The position numbers were made by a program, and so were the translations under genes. Below the pieces are notes generated by a model. It saw nothing but the letters and a program-made list of their open reading frames with translations. It was not told where the DNA came from and ran no database searches. Below are positions 1 through 8,785 of a stretch of 64,000 nucleotides of DNA, one piece after another. How positions within the stretch are numbered: the stretch's first letter is position 1; every line of letters starts with the position of its first letter. The DNA is from Todiramphus chloris collaris (Eukaryota; Chordata; Aves; Coraciiformes; Alcedinidae): positions 10,649,108 through 10,713,107 of the forward strand of contig JANVCC010000073.1 in assembly GCA_025345505.1 (NCBI GenBank), written 5' to 3'.

Positions 1-420
1 CTCCCCTCTTGGACTGCTTTGCCAGCTTTTGCTTGGCTTGGCTCAGGTCCTCTTTCGGTTCCTTCCTCAAAGCACCCAAGGAGGACTCTGTCCGTTCTGC
101 CAGAATCCAGCTCCTGAACACAGCTCCCATCTGCTGCGGGGCCCAGGCTGGGACTGCCCCAGTGTCTGCTCCACAGCATCAGTGGTGATGGTGATGTAAT
201 TACCATCAGGGGGCTTGGGTTCAATACTGGTTTTGTATATATTTGTATATATTCCATTATTATTATTATTAATTTCATTTTCATTAAAGCTGTTCTAGTT
301 TCCTTTTCTAATCACTAAGTCTCTCTCCCTTATTCCCTTTCTCCCTCTGGGGAGGGAGGGGGGTTACCAGAGAGCATCTGTTATATGTCTAAGGGGCTGC
401 CCTGACCCTAAACCATGACA
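1..420 (+). mobile_element. ERV solo-LTR-like fragment, 3' part, cut by window edge
   Basis: The sequence ends in CCTAAACCATGACA at 420, a normal CA LTR terminus. Its reverse complement aligns along its whole length with the start of the LTR at 39448-40265. Base 1 corresponds to about 39910 of that copy, so roughly 350-360 bp of the element lies outside the window. An ATTAAA polyadenylation hexamer at 283-288 sits before a T/C-rich U5-like stretch, which sets the sense as plus. An ATT-rich simple run lies at 251-275. The known class is an avian endogenous retrovirus LTR; no internal retroviral gene is visible to the right, so it is either a solo LTR or a 3' LTR whose provirus lies to the left. 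Confidence 0.8.
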
Positions 421-885
421 GACTTGTTAAAGCAGAAAAACTATCACCTATCTTGAGTCACATGAGGATCTACATCCTTACTTGTTTTGTTAAACCCACT
501 AAATGCATGCTGACAACTACTTTAAGAATCATTTTAACAATACAATCCTAATCAACTCTTCAAAACGATTAGGCAGGCCATAGACCAGACTATCCATCTG
601 GTAAGAGCCAATAAATATTATTTATCGTTCATATTCAGATGATATCCCTGATGTTCTTGACATTTCAGAAACCTGACTTTAGTCAATCTTAGCACCCTCA
701 TCCTCAGACAGCAGACACAGTGGCAAGAAAAATATTGATCTAAGACATACAAGTTCCATCAATGCACAGTGCATTTATTCATGGTGAATTTTACTCTTCT
801 TAATGATATAAACTGGGTAACAAAAGTCTCCTCTGTGCATATGTGCATACAAAGACATGCAGACAGTACCCTGGACAGCTTCTGT
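421..885. other. Unassigned AT-rich DNA between LTR and CR1
   Basis: I see no ORF, RNA gene or recognisable repeat. The stretch is unique-looking and AT-rich and separates the LTR end at 420 from the CR1 3' tail at 886. Confidence 0.5.
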
Positions 886-970
886 ATCATAGAATTATAG
901 AATAGTTTCATCTGGAAGAGACCTTATAGATCATCAAGTCCAAACTTATTCCTAGACCTGCCAAAAACCA

Positions 971-2025
971 CTAAACCATGTCCCTAAGCACAACATCTAA
1001 CCACCTCTTAAACACTTCCAGGGTTGGTGACTCCACCACCTCCCTGGGAAGGCCATTCCAATGCCTGACAACCCTTTCTGTAAGGAAATGCTTCCTAAAA
1101 TCCAGCATGAACCTCCCCTGGTTCAACTTCAGGCCATTTCCTCTCATTCTGTCACTTGTCACCAGGGGTACAGACCAACTCCCACCTCGCTACAACTTCC
1201 CTTCAGGTGGTTGTAGAGGGCAATAAGGTCTCACCTCAGACTTCTTTTCTTAAAGCTAAACAGACACAGATTCTTCAGCCTTTCCTCATAAGACACATGC
1301 TCCAAAACCTTTACTAGCTTTGTAGCCCACCTCTGTGCCCTCTCCAGCACCTCAACATCCTTCTTGTAGAGAGGGACCCAAAACTGGAAACAGTATTCGA
1401 GGTGCGGCCTCACCAAAGCCGAGTACAGAGGAATGATCACCTCCCTGCTCCTGCTGACCACACTATTCCTGATCCAGGCCAGGATGACATTGGCCTCCTT
1501 GGCCACCTGGGCACACTGCTGGCTCATGTTCAGATGGCTGTCAATCAACACCCCCAGGTCCTTCTCTGCCTGGCAGCTCTCCAGCCACTCCTCCCCAAGC
1601 CTGGAGAGCTGCTGGGGGTTGGTGTGGCCCAAGTGCAGGACCCAGCATTTGGCCTTATTGAAACTCATGGAATTGGCCTTGGCCCAGCGATCCAGCCTAT
1701 CTAGATCCCTCTGTAGAGCTTCCCTACCCTCAAGCAGACCAACACTTCCACCCAGCTTGGTGTCATCTGCAATTTTACCAAGGGTGCACTCTATCCCCTC
1801 ATCCAAATCATTGATGAAGTTGTTAAACAGGAGTGGCCCCAGTACTGAGCCCTGGGGGACACCACTCGTGACTGGCCACCAACTGGATCTAACTCCATTG
1901 ACCAAAACTCTTTGGACTCATCCATCTAACCAGTTTTTCACACAGGAAAGCATAGGCCCATCCAAGCCAAGAGCAGTCAATTTCTCTAATTGAACACTGT
2001 GGGAAACGGTGTCAAAATGCCTTGC
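971..2025 (-). pseudogene. CR1 ORF2, reverse transcriptase palm to C-terminus (3' part)
   Basis: This is the downstream part of CR1 ORF2, which copies the element's RNA at the target site. The reading (minus) starts in FDTVSH next to the LTR insertion, then continues through [22 protein letters not shown] and the catalytic box IADDTKLGG (normally F/Y-ADD). Next come the thumb and C-terminal segments [10 protein letters not shown] and YEERLKNL, and, after a break around 1163-1230, the terminal block [11 protein letters not shown]...LRDMV with the stop at 971-973. The two catalytic aspartates of the ADD box are present. Breaks: an extra T just 5' of the FDTVSH codons shifts the frame relative to the part on the other side of the LTR, and the run is interrupted again near 1906 and 1230. 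Confidence 0.88.
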
Positions 2026-2030
2026 TAAGG

Positions 2031-2764
2031 TGTTGGGGTTTTGGGGAGTTATTCTGTTTTCCTTCTTCTCTTAAAGAATTTTTCCATACTTGTTTGTCAG
2101 GGAGGTAAATTGCTGTACTTAAGAGAGACAAAAGGACCTGGCCACAGGGGGAGGGGTCCAGCCAGACGAATTAAGGGGGTTGGGTGGAGCCCCTAGGGCT
2201 CTTGTTTTGCTCCCTGTATTCGAGGTGAGGAGAAGCTGCCCTCGTGGTGCAGAGAACTCATCCCCACTGCATCCCCTGCTCTCCCTGCTGCTTCCTGAGG
2301 ATCCGGCGGGACACCGAGATCAGCTTGGAGATTGGTCGTCCCTGCTGCGTTTCCTGCTTTTCCTTCTACCCCTGCTGTCTCCCGAGGATCCTGCTGGACA
2401 CCGGGATCGGCTGCCCAGGAGGGTTTGTGACACAGGCTTTTCGTCGGCCATTGCCACGTGGGGACTGAGCTGGCTCCGGAGCAGTGGGGAGACCATTGCA
2501 CCCTCCCTGCTCCCCGGGAAGCCACCTGAGAGGTTGGGACTGGGTTCCTGGTGCTGTTTGCTGTTACTGCCGTAGTTATTGTTGTTTGTTTGTCTTGTTA
2601 TATATATATTAAGTAAAGAACTATTATTCCTATTCCTCATATCTTTGCCTGAAAGCCCCTTAATTTCAAAATTATAAGCATTCAGAGGGGAGGGGGTTGC
2701 ATTTTTCCCTTCCAAGGGGGACTGCTGCCTTCCTTGGCAGACACCCGTCTTTCAAACCAAGACA
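2031..2764 (+). mobile_element. ERV solo LTR nested in CR1 (TSD TAAGG)
   Basis: The element begins TGTTGGGGTTTTGGGG and ends CAAACCAAGACA (TG...CA), 734 bp. It is flanked by identical 5-bp direct repeats TAAGG at 2026-2030 and 2765-2769. Taking out the LTR plus one TAAGG joins the two CR1 halves precisely at the YLDL / SKAF point of the reverse transcriptase. An AGTAAA hexamer at 2612-2617 followed by a T/A-rich stretch suggests plus sense, opposite to the CR1. No gag/pol/env remains, so it is a recombined solo LTR. It shares its last 12 bases with the end at 40265 but differs elsewhere. ORFs inside it are GC-rich chance frames. Confidence 0.92.
2284..2412 (+). repeat. Imperfect 87-bp-period duplication inside the LTR
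   Basis: About 40 bp starting CCTGCTG at 2284 recurs with changes at 2371, including GAGGATCC and GACACCG(A/G)GATC. A shorter third match to the start (CCTGCTGCGT) lies at 2341. It looks like an old partial duplication in the transcribed part of the LTR. Confidence 0.65.
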
Positions 2765-3790
2765 TAAGGTCAAGATAGACAACATCTACAGCCTTGCCTT
2801 CATCCAACAAGCAGGTCACCCTGTCACAGAAGGAGATGAGGTTTGTTAAACAGGACCTGCCCTTCACAAACCCATGCTGACTGGGCCTGATCACCAGATT
2901 GTCCTGCATGTGCTGCATAAGAGAACCCAGGATGATCTGCTCCATCAGCTTCCCTGGTACTGAAGTCAAACTGACAGGCCTGCAGTTCGCTGGATCATCC
3001 TTCCATCCCTTCTTATATATGGGTGTTATGTTGGCTGACTTCCAATCTGATGGTACTTCCCCACAGTCAGCCAGGACTGCTGATAAATGATGGACAGTGG
3101 CCTGGTGAGCTCCCTTGCCACTTGTCTCAGCACTCTAGAATGTAACCCATCCAGTCCCATAGATTTATTCACACTGATATTTAGGAGCATGTCATGGACC
3201 ATCTCCTCCTGAATTGTATGGGGGACATTGTGTTCCTGGACTCTCTCTCTTGTCACTTGGGGGAGTGATTTTCCCCGGTGCAAGTGTTCCCATTACTAAA
3301 GACTGAGGCAAAGAAGGAATTATGCACCTCAGCCTTCTCCTCATCTTTTATTACCATATTTCCTCCTGAATGTAGTAGGGCATGGAGGCCCTCCATTGGT
3401 CTTTCTTTTATTATTTATATATTTATAGAAATTCTTCTTACTGCTCTTCATCTCTAAAGCCAGATTAACTTCTAGTTCAGCTTTCAACTTTCTAATTATT
3501 TCGCTGCATGACCTAATAACATTCTTATACTCATTATGAGTTCTCTGCCCCTTCTTCCAGAGGCCATAAACCCTCCTTTTTTCCCTGATTTTAATCCAAA
3601 CCTCCCTATTCAGCCAGGATGGTCTTCTTCACCGCTGACTTGACTTGCGGCATGTGGGGATGGCCTCCTCCTGCACCTTCAAGACCTCCTTCCTAAAAAA
3701 TGTCCAGCCTTCCTGGACTCCTAAATCCCTCAAAACTGACTCCCAAGGCATTCTATCAAGTAACCTCTGAAACAAGTCAAAGTCTGCCCT
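2765..3790 (-). pseudogene. CR1 ORF2, linker and reverse transcriptase fingers
   Basis: This is the minus-strand continuation of ORF2 upstream of the LTR at 2031-2764. From 3790 down to about 3290 is the linker between endonuclease and RT, broken in all frames. From 3283 to 3026 comes the RT entry region with MGLDGLHSRVL (family form MGPDGxHPRVL) and PLSIIYQQSWLT. A frame change follows, then GKLMEQIILG, RPSQHGFVKGRSCLTNLISF and VDVVYLDL at 2969-2765. This last block carries the first catalytic aspartate region of the RT and is cut by the LTR immediately after YLDL. Multiple frameshifts and stops make it non-functional. Confidence 0.87.
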
Positions 3791-4702
3791 TCAAAAGTCC
3801 AGAGTGTCAGTATTGCTTTCCCCCCTCCTAAGGTCTGTAAGAACAGAAAACTTAATAATCTCATGGTTGCTATTCCCTAGAAGGTCTCCAACTGACACGT
3901 TCTCCACCAGTCCTTCTCTGCTTGCAAACAAGAGGTCCAGCAGGGCATCTTCCCTGGTAGGTTCACTTACCAACCATGTGAGGAAGCTGTCCCCCACATG
4001 TTCAAGGAACCTCCTGGATTGTTCCCTCCCTGATGTGTTGTATTTCCAGCAGATACGTGGGAAGTTGAAGTCCCCCATAAGAACAGCAGGAAGTGACCTT
4101 GAGATTTCTCCTAAGTACTTATAGAATATTTCATCTACCTCTTTGCTCTGCTTGAGAGTTCTATAGCAGACACCCACAGCAATATCAGCTATATCAGCCT
4201 TGCCCCTTAACCTGATCCAAACACACTCAACCTTGTTGTCACTATACTTAAGTTCTGAACATTCATAACAATCACTACCATACAGGACAACTCCACCACC
4301 TCTCCTTCCCTGTCTATCCCTTTTAAAGAGCTTGTAGCCATCAACTGTGGTCCTCCAGTCGTGTGAGGCATTGCACCACATTTCTGTGATGGCCACTATG
4401 TCATAGTTTTCCTGTTTCATCATGGCTTCAAGCTCATCTTGTTTGTTGCTCATGCTCCTTGCATTGGCATAGATGCACTTCAGATGAGCTGATGATCGCA
4501 GCACCTCTTTTTGAATGTGGGTCCCATTTCCTACCAGCCACTTCTCAGATACTTCCCTGACTTGTAAAACATCAACAACTGGCCCTGCCTCTTCATTTCT
4601 CATTACATGCCTATCCCTTATCTCCACTGAGAGGTCAGAGTAAGAGTCCTCACTAGCACACCATCCTGTAAGCCCTGGCATGCTTCCCTTGGTCTTACTC
4701 AT
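3791..4702 (-). pseudogene. CR1 ORF2, AP-endonuclease-like domain
   Basis: This is the N-terminal target-nicking nuclease of CR1 ORF2. I take the start as the ATG at 4702; the open frame extends to 4735 without an ATG, just past the ORF1 stop at 4738-4740. Blocks in order on the minus strand: YANARSMSNKQDELEAM, DIVAITEMW (the metal-binding glutamate), GRRGGGVVLY, LMGDFNFPRICW (the GDFN catalytic block), then SNHEI where the family has SDHE. The SDH to SNH change removes a catalytic aspartate. The frame ends at a TGA (3791-3793) in place of an arginine codon in LDFRRA, which may be a CGA-to-TGA change. This is the longest intact stretch of this element. Confidence 0.9.
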
Positions 4703-4737
4703 AGCAGGCCCAGTTATATCCCCTTCCCCCTTCAAAA

Positions 4738-5619
4738 CTAGCTTAAAGCTCTACCAGTGAGCCCTGCTAACTCCTGCCCCAGAATCCTTTTTCCCCTCTG
4801 TGACAAGTGCATCCTATTCATTGGCAGCAGGCCAGTTATCTTGTATATCAACCCATGATCAAAAAACCCAAAGCCCTGCCAATAACACCAATCCTGGAGC
4901 CACAGTTTAATCTGATTACTCTTACTGATAATTCCCTTATTCATCCCTGCCACTGGAGAACACAACTTTCGCTCCTGATCCTTTAAGCATCTTCCTCAGG
5001 GTCCTAACATCTCAATCGATTTTGGGCTTCCAGTAGTGACATCACAACTACCCACCTGAAATATCAAAAGTGGACAGTAATCTGAAGACTTTTGGAGCCA
5101 GTTATGAAGCTTTGTCTGAGGCAACTTGTTCTTGGTGGCACCTCTGGCCTTGGTGAACTATCCACCATTCCATCACTCAGTTCCTCCTGCAGGGCTACAT
5201 ACCTGTTCTGCAAGAAGAGCTGGGAAGGTGGGAGAGGCTGGAAGAGTATTTGCTTGCCTCCCCAAGCAGGGACCTGTTTCCATTCACCCCCATCTCTTTG
5301 GTCCCCTCCTTCTGCCTGGTGGCAAGAGAGGAGGGGATCCTCCGCTTCTTGTGAGGCCTCCACACTCTGTCACAGGGAGTGGCTCCACCAATCTATCTCC
5401 CTCTCACACTCCCTGATAGTTCTTAACCTCTCCACCTTCTCATGTAGTTCCGCCACCATACTGAGCAGATCACCCATCTGCTCACAACGGACACAGCTGT
5501 TATCAGAGCTGACACTCGCTGTCAGTGCAAGGCTCAGGCAATCCTTTCAGCCTGACACCTGGACAGCTGCGTGTTTCTGTGGGAGCTCTGTCTGGGTTCC
5601 TGCATCCATTGTGGCAAGG
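4738..5619 (-). pseudogene. CR1 ORF1, middle and C-terminal part
   Basis: This is the remainder of ORF1 after the LTR at 5625-6093. On the minus strand it resumes with ATGGATGCA at 5609 giving MDAGTQTELPQKHAA, and hits a TGA after about 20 codons. Further on is a cysteine-bearing, coiled-coil-like block (CVRCEQMGDLLSMVAELHEKVERL, shown here only as the span about 5505-5430) followed by an IDWW motif. The end (4965-4738) carries LWLQDWC, FGFFDHG and HLSQRGKRIL, the C-terminal part of the SGNH/GDSL esterase-like domain of CR1 ORF1. Upstream esterase blocks are degraded. ORF1 proteins of this clade bind RNA; several frameshifts and stops make this one a relic. Confidence 0.82.
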
Positions 5620-5624
5620 GCAGA

Positions 5625-6093
5625 TGTGGTGAGTTGACCCCGGCACGGCACCAGGTGCCCATCAAGCCCTTCTATCACTCTCCCCGACCCCCTTCAGCAC
5701 GGCACGCAGGGAGAGAATAAGACGCAAAGCACAGGGGTGTGGGTTATGATAGATAAGATGTTATTCTCTACTTCCCATCCACAGGCGATGTCGGGCCGAG
5801 TCCAGGAAGCAGGGATCCAGGAACACGTAGCAGCCGCTTGGAGGACAAAGCAGAATGCCCCCCCATCCTCCTCCTTCCCTCTCCCTTTATAGTTGAGCTG
5901 ACGTCATATGGTATGGAATAGCCCACTGGTCAGCTCAGGTTGGCTGTATCTTCTCCCCCATCCTGCCCCCCAGCCTCTGGTGCCGTGTGAGCACTGGCAG
6001 TCGTAACACGGGTGTGTTATCAACACCCTCCAGCTCCCAGTGCTGCAGCATGAGGGCTGGATGGGGAAAAGCAGCTCAGCCAGACCCACTACA
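5625..6093 (-). mobile_element. ERV solo LTR nested in CR1 ORF1 (TSD GCAGA)
   Basis: On the plus strand the element reads TGTGGTGAGTTGACC ... CCCACTACA, 469 bp with TG...CA ends. Identical 5-bp repeats GCAGA flank it at 5620-5624 and 6094-6098. Removing it with one repeat joins the CR1 ORF1 start (MVSTPQKAVIS) to MDAGTQTEL in one frame. The sense is minus: GTGTTGATAACAC near the U3 start, TTCCATACCATATGACGTCA (reverse complement of about 5900-5919) and a TATAAAG box follow in the order seen in a very common avian ERV LTR group. CpG content is higher than in the surrounding DNA. No internal retroviral sequence remains. Confidence 0.92.
5885..5891 (-). promoter_or_regulatory. TATA box of the nested LTR
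   Basis: The minus strand reads TATAAAG, about 10 bp downstream of a TGACGTCA (CRE-like) palindrome within 5899-5907. This spacing and the order CRE then TATA match the U3 core promoter of this LTR group. Whether it is still active cannot be told from sequence. Confidence 0.6.
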
Positions 6094-6375
6094 GCAGAGA
6101 TCACTGCCTTCTGCGGGGTGGAGACCATTGTGGAGACCACAGTGGAAACCACAGCTGAGCCCTGCCATGTGCCCCGCTCGTGCTTCTCAGCGAGAAAGCG
6201 AAATGGCTGCTTCAGTCTCCGGCTACTGAGAGGCTGTTCCAATTTTGCTGCTTTTAAAAAGCCCGCAGTTGTTCTGGTAACACCGCAGCCACCTCACCCT
6301 CTCAGCCTTCCTCAAGTGAGAGCTTCTGGCTCCTGCTGGGTCTCACCACTCTCGTTTGGGGACCCCTGACTCTGT
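6094..6375 (-). pseudogene. CR1 5' UTR and ORF1 start
   Basis: The ORF1 start is the ATG at 6128 (minus strand), reading MVSTPQKAVIS into the LTR insertion. It matches MVSTRQKVISS at 43168 in the other long CR1. Upstream to about 6375 is GC-richer 5' UTR-like sequence. The frame stays open upstream of the ATG to about 6242, but there is no evidence that it is translated. The 5' boundary is a judgement from composition. Confidence 0.72.
6117..6152 (-). repeat. 12-bp x3 tandem repeat at ORF1 start
   Basis: Three consecutive 12-mers (6117-6128, 6129-6140, 6141-6152) differ by a few bases each. Read on the minus strand they would encode VVST, VVST and MVST. The copy at 43168 has only one such unit, so this is a local expansion. 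Confidence 0.8.
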
Positions 6376-7040
6376 GCATCCATAGTACTGTTAGTCCACA
6401 GAACATATAGTCAATTGATTAGTATGACAGGAATTATGTATGCTAACAGTGTCATAACTGCATTCACATTGTATGAATGCAGTTATGACACAGACAGCTA
6501 GCTACAATCACTAGCTGACAATAGACCTTCATCAAATTCTGTAGTGTAAATAATGTCCACTGAAATTCCCCCATTTTTAATTAAAAAGAAGGCTATTATT
6601 CATTACAGATTTTGGGAAGGTAATTTTATATGTAGATGACATGTAATGAAAATAATAACTTCTTCTGCCTAATTGAAACAATAATACCAAGACATAAGAA
6701 AGCAGTGCTAGCTAAATCTATGAAAAAATCTGTGTTTTGCATTTAATAAGGGTGAAGAAAATAAATCTCTTCCTGAACCAAATGTCATTAAGAGTTATCA
6801 AACTGTTCACATCTGGAAACTAAATAGATAATTTATATGTATACATGTAGCTCATAATATGGATACATCACTGTGCCAATGAGACAATAAAGTAAATGGC
6901 ACAAAGGTCTAAAGAATCTTCACATACATCTGTTAGCCACTTTGGCATTTTTAACTGTTCATAGATGTAGACTGTTGGGAACACTTTCAATAGCACAAAT
7001 AGAATTTAGATGCCTGAGAAACATTTGTGCTCATGAATTG
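6376..7040. other. Unassigned AT-rich DNA with one strong hairpin
   Basis: No ORF or recognisable repeat. The only structure is the perfect inverted repeat at 6449-6491, listed separately. Confidence 0.5.
6449..6491. repeat. Perfect inverted repeat, 18-bp arms, 7-nt loop
   Basis: The left arm GTGTCATAACTGCATTCA (6449-6466) is the exact reverse complement of the right arm at 6474-6491; the loop is CATTGTA. The pairing stops at both ends with an A-A mismatch. It sits in otherwise unstructured DNA. At 43 nt it is short for a microRNA precursor and has no recognised transposon termini. Confidence 0.9.
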
Positions 7041-7366
7041 TAGAATCATAGAATCATTTAGGTCGGAAAAGAACGTTAAGATTGTCGAGTCCAACTGTAA
7101 ACCTAGCACTACCAAGTCCACCACTAAACCGTGTCCCTAAGTGCCATCTACATGTCTTAACACCCTCCAGGGATGGTGACTCAACCACTTTCCTGGGCAG
7201 CCTGTGCCTGTGCTTTAGAACCCTTTTGGTAAAGAAATTGTTACTAATATCCAATCTAAACCTCCCCTGGTGCAACTTGATGTCATTTCCTCTCATCCTA
7301 TCACTTGTTACTTGGGAAAACAGTCTGACACCCACCTCACTACAACTTCCTTTTAGGTATTAACAT
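7041..7366 (-). mobile_element. CR1 LINE 3' fragment
   Basis: The 3' tail (TAGAATCATAGAATCAT on the plus strand from 7041) is followed by the complement of the ORF2 C-terminus: [33 protein letters not shown], read on the minus strand from 7335. The 5' truncation is near 7366, within the YLKG block. Truncation to the last few hundred bases is typical of CR1. The frame is lost after VESPSLE. Confidence 0.9.
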
Positions 7367-7555
7367 CTTCTCTTGTCCGTAAGTCTTCTATAAAACACTT
7401 TCTATTAGATGTTTACAGTGGAGCACACACAAAAAAGCTTGACTTTTGAACATCTTGACTTTCATAAATTAGAGATAGAATCATAGGGGTTGTAAGGGAC
7501 CTAGAAAGATCATCTAGTCCAACCTCCCTGCCAGAGCAGGATCACCTAGATCAAG

Positions 7556-8095
7556 TCACACAGAAACGTGTTCAGGCAGGTTTTGAATGCCTCCAGAGAA
7601 GGAGACACCACAACAACCCTGGGCAAGCCCATTCCAGTGCTCCGTCACCCTCACTGTGAAAAAGTTTTTCCTTACGTTTACCCTAAACCTCTTGTGTTCC
7701 AACTTACTCACATTGCCTCTTGCCCTAACACTGGATGACATTGAGAAGAGTCTGGCTCCATCCTCCTTAGACTTGCCCTTAAAATATTTATAGACATTAA
7801 TGAGGTCCCCTCTCAGTCTCCTCTTCTCCAGGCTAAAAAGACCCAACTGTCTCAGACTCTACTCATAAGGGAGATGCTCCACTCCCTTAATAATCTTGGT
7901 GACCCTGCTCTAGACTTTCTCCAGTAGCTCTATGTATTTCTTGAACTGGGGTGCCCAGCACTGGACACAGTATTCCCGCTGGGGCCTCACCAGAGCAGAG
8001 TAGAGGGGGAGGAGAACCTCCCTCGACCTGATGACCACACTCTTCTTAACACATCCCAGGATGCCATTGGCCTTCTTGGCTGCAAGGGCGCATTG
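7556..8095 (-). pseudogene. CR1 ORF2 C-terminal region
   Basis: Downstream of the long RT frame, the minus strand encodes the thumb/C-terminal CR1 blocks with frame changes. It includes [20 protein letters not shown] (7846 onward), [17 protein letters not shown] and a frameshifted end corresponding to the LPREVVESP block. The region 7850-8095 reads as ORF2 in other frames with stops. It is clearly a relic. Confidence 0.8.
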
Positions 8096-8785
8096 TTAGC
8101 TCATGGTTGTCTTGCTGTCCACCAGGACCCCTAGGTCTTTTTCCCCAGAGCTGCTTTCCAGCAGATCAGCCCCCAGCCTATACTGATACATGGGGTTGTT
8201 CTTCCGTAGATGATGTACTTTACACTTGCCCTTATTGAACTTCATTAGGTTTCTCCCTGCCCATATCTCCAGCCTGTCCAGGTCACGCTGGATGGCAGCA
8301 CAGCCTTCTGGAGTGTCAGACACTCCTCCCAGTTTTGTATCATCAGCAGACTTGCTGAAGGTACACTCCATCCCTTCGTCCAGGTCACGGATGAATATAT
8401 TGAACAATATTGGACCCAGTACTGACCCTTGGGGGACACCACTAGCCACAGGCCTCCAACTAGACTCTGCTCCACTGACCACAACCCTCTGGGCTCTGTC
8501 ATTCAGCCAGTTCCCAATCCACCTCACTGCACAATCACCCAATCCACACTTCTTAAGCTTGGCTGTGAGGATACCATGGGAGACAGTATCGAAAGTCTTG
8601 CTGAAGTCAAGAAATACCACATCCACTGCTCTCCCCTCATCTATACAACTACTTTTGCCATCATAAAAGCCTATCAGATTAGTCAAGCATGATTTCCCCT
8701 TACAGAATCCATGTTGACTACTTGTGATAAGGCTCCTTTCCTCCATGTTCTTTGAGATGGTAGCAAGAACAAGCTCTTCCATCAC
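8096..8785 (-). pseudogene. CR1 ORF2 reverse transcriptase, longest intact RT frame in the window
   Basis: The 229-codon open frame covers RT fingers and palm. In order it has [36 protein letters not shown] (first catalytic aspartate), [26 protein letters not shown], then [10 protein letters not shown], the catalytic box with both aspartates but S in place of the usual F/Y/K before ADD, followed by [11 protein letters not shown] and EKDLGVLVD. It stops at the TAG at 8096-8098 in a position where the family reads on through QQCA. The preceding RT residues (MGPDGIHPRV...SIPGK, 8994-8782) are in another frame, so a frameshift lies near 8785. Confidence 0.9.

Larger units (their letters stand above)
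886..6375 (-). mobile_element. CR1 LINE, near full length, interrupted by two solo LTRs
   Basis: Read on the minus strand this is a CR1 non-LTR retrotransposon in the expected order: 5' UTR (about 6375-6129), ORF1 (from 6128), ORF2 endonuclease (4702-3791), reverse transcriptase (about 3290-1231), the ORF2 C-terminus ending at 971, a short 3' UTR and the CR1 tail (886-900, ATTCTATGAT-like on the minus strand). After subtracting the two LTR insertions and their duplicated target bases the CR1 is about 4.3 kb, close to the family's usual 4.5 kb. The 3' end is well defined; the 5' end is approximate. Several stops and frameshifts make it inactive. It is closest to the plus-strand copy at 42699-47120, sharing the ORF1 start motif and most of ORF2. 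Confidence 0.93.

Noticed and set aside
1402..1993. Plus-strand frames of 100 and 186 codons
   Set aside because: They are the antisense of CR1 ORF2, which accounts for the sequence in full on the minus strand.
2180..2715. Overlapping frames of about 110-131 codons on both strands
   Set aside because: They lie inside the GC-rich solo LTR 2031-2764, have no motifs and are mutually overlapping, so they are compositional.
5092..5637. Plus-strand 181-codon frame
   Set aside because: Antisense to the CR1 ORF1 relic and running into the LTR start; no independent support.
6449..6491. microRNA precursor
   Set aside because: The arms are too short (18 bp) and perfect, with a 43-nt total length and no extended stem; kept only as a hairpin of unknown origin.
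8226..8666. Plus-strand 146-codon frame
   Set aside because: Antisense shadow of the CR1 reverse transcriptase at 8096-8785.
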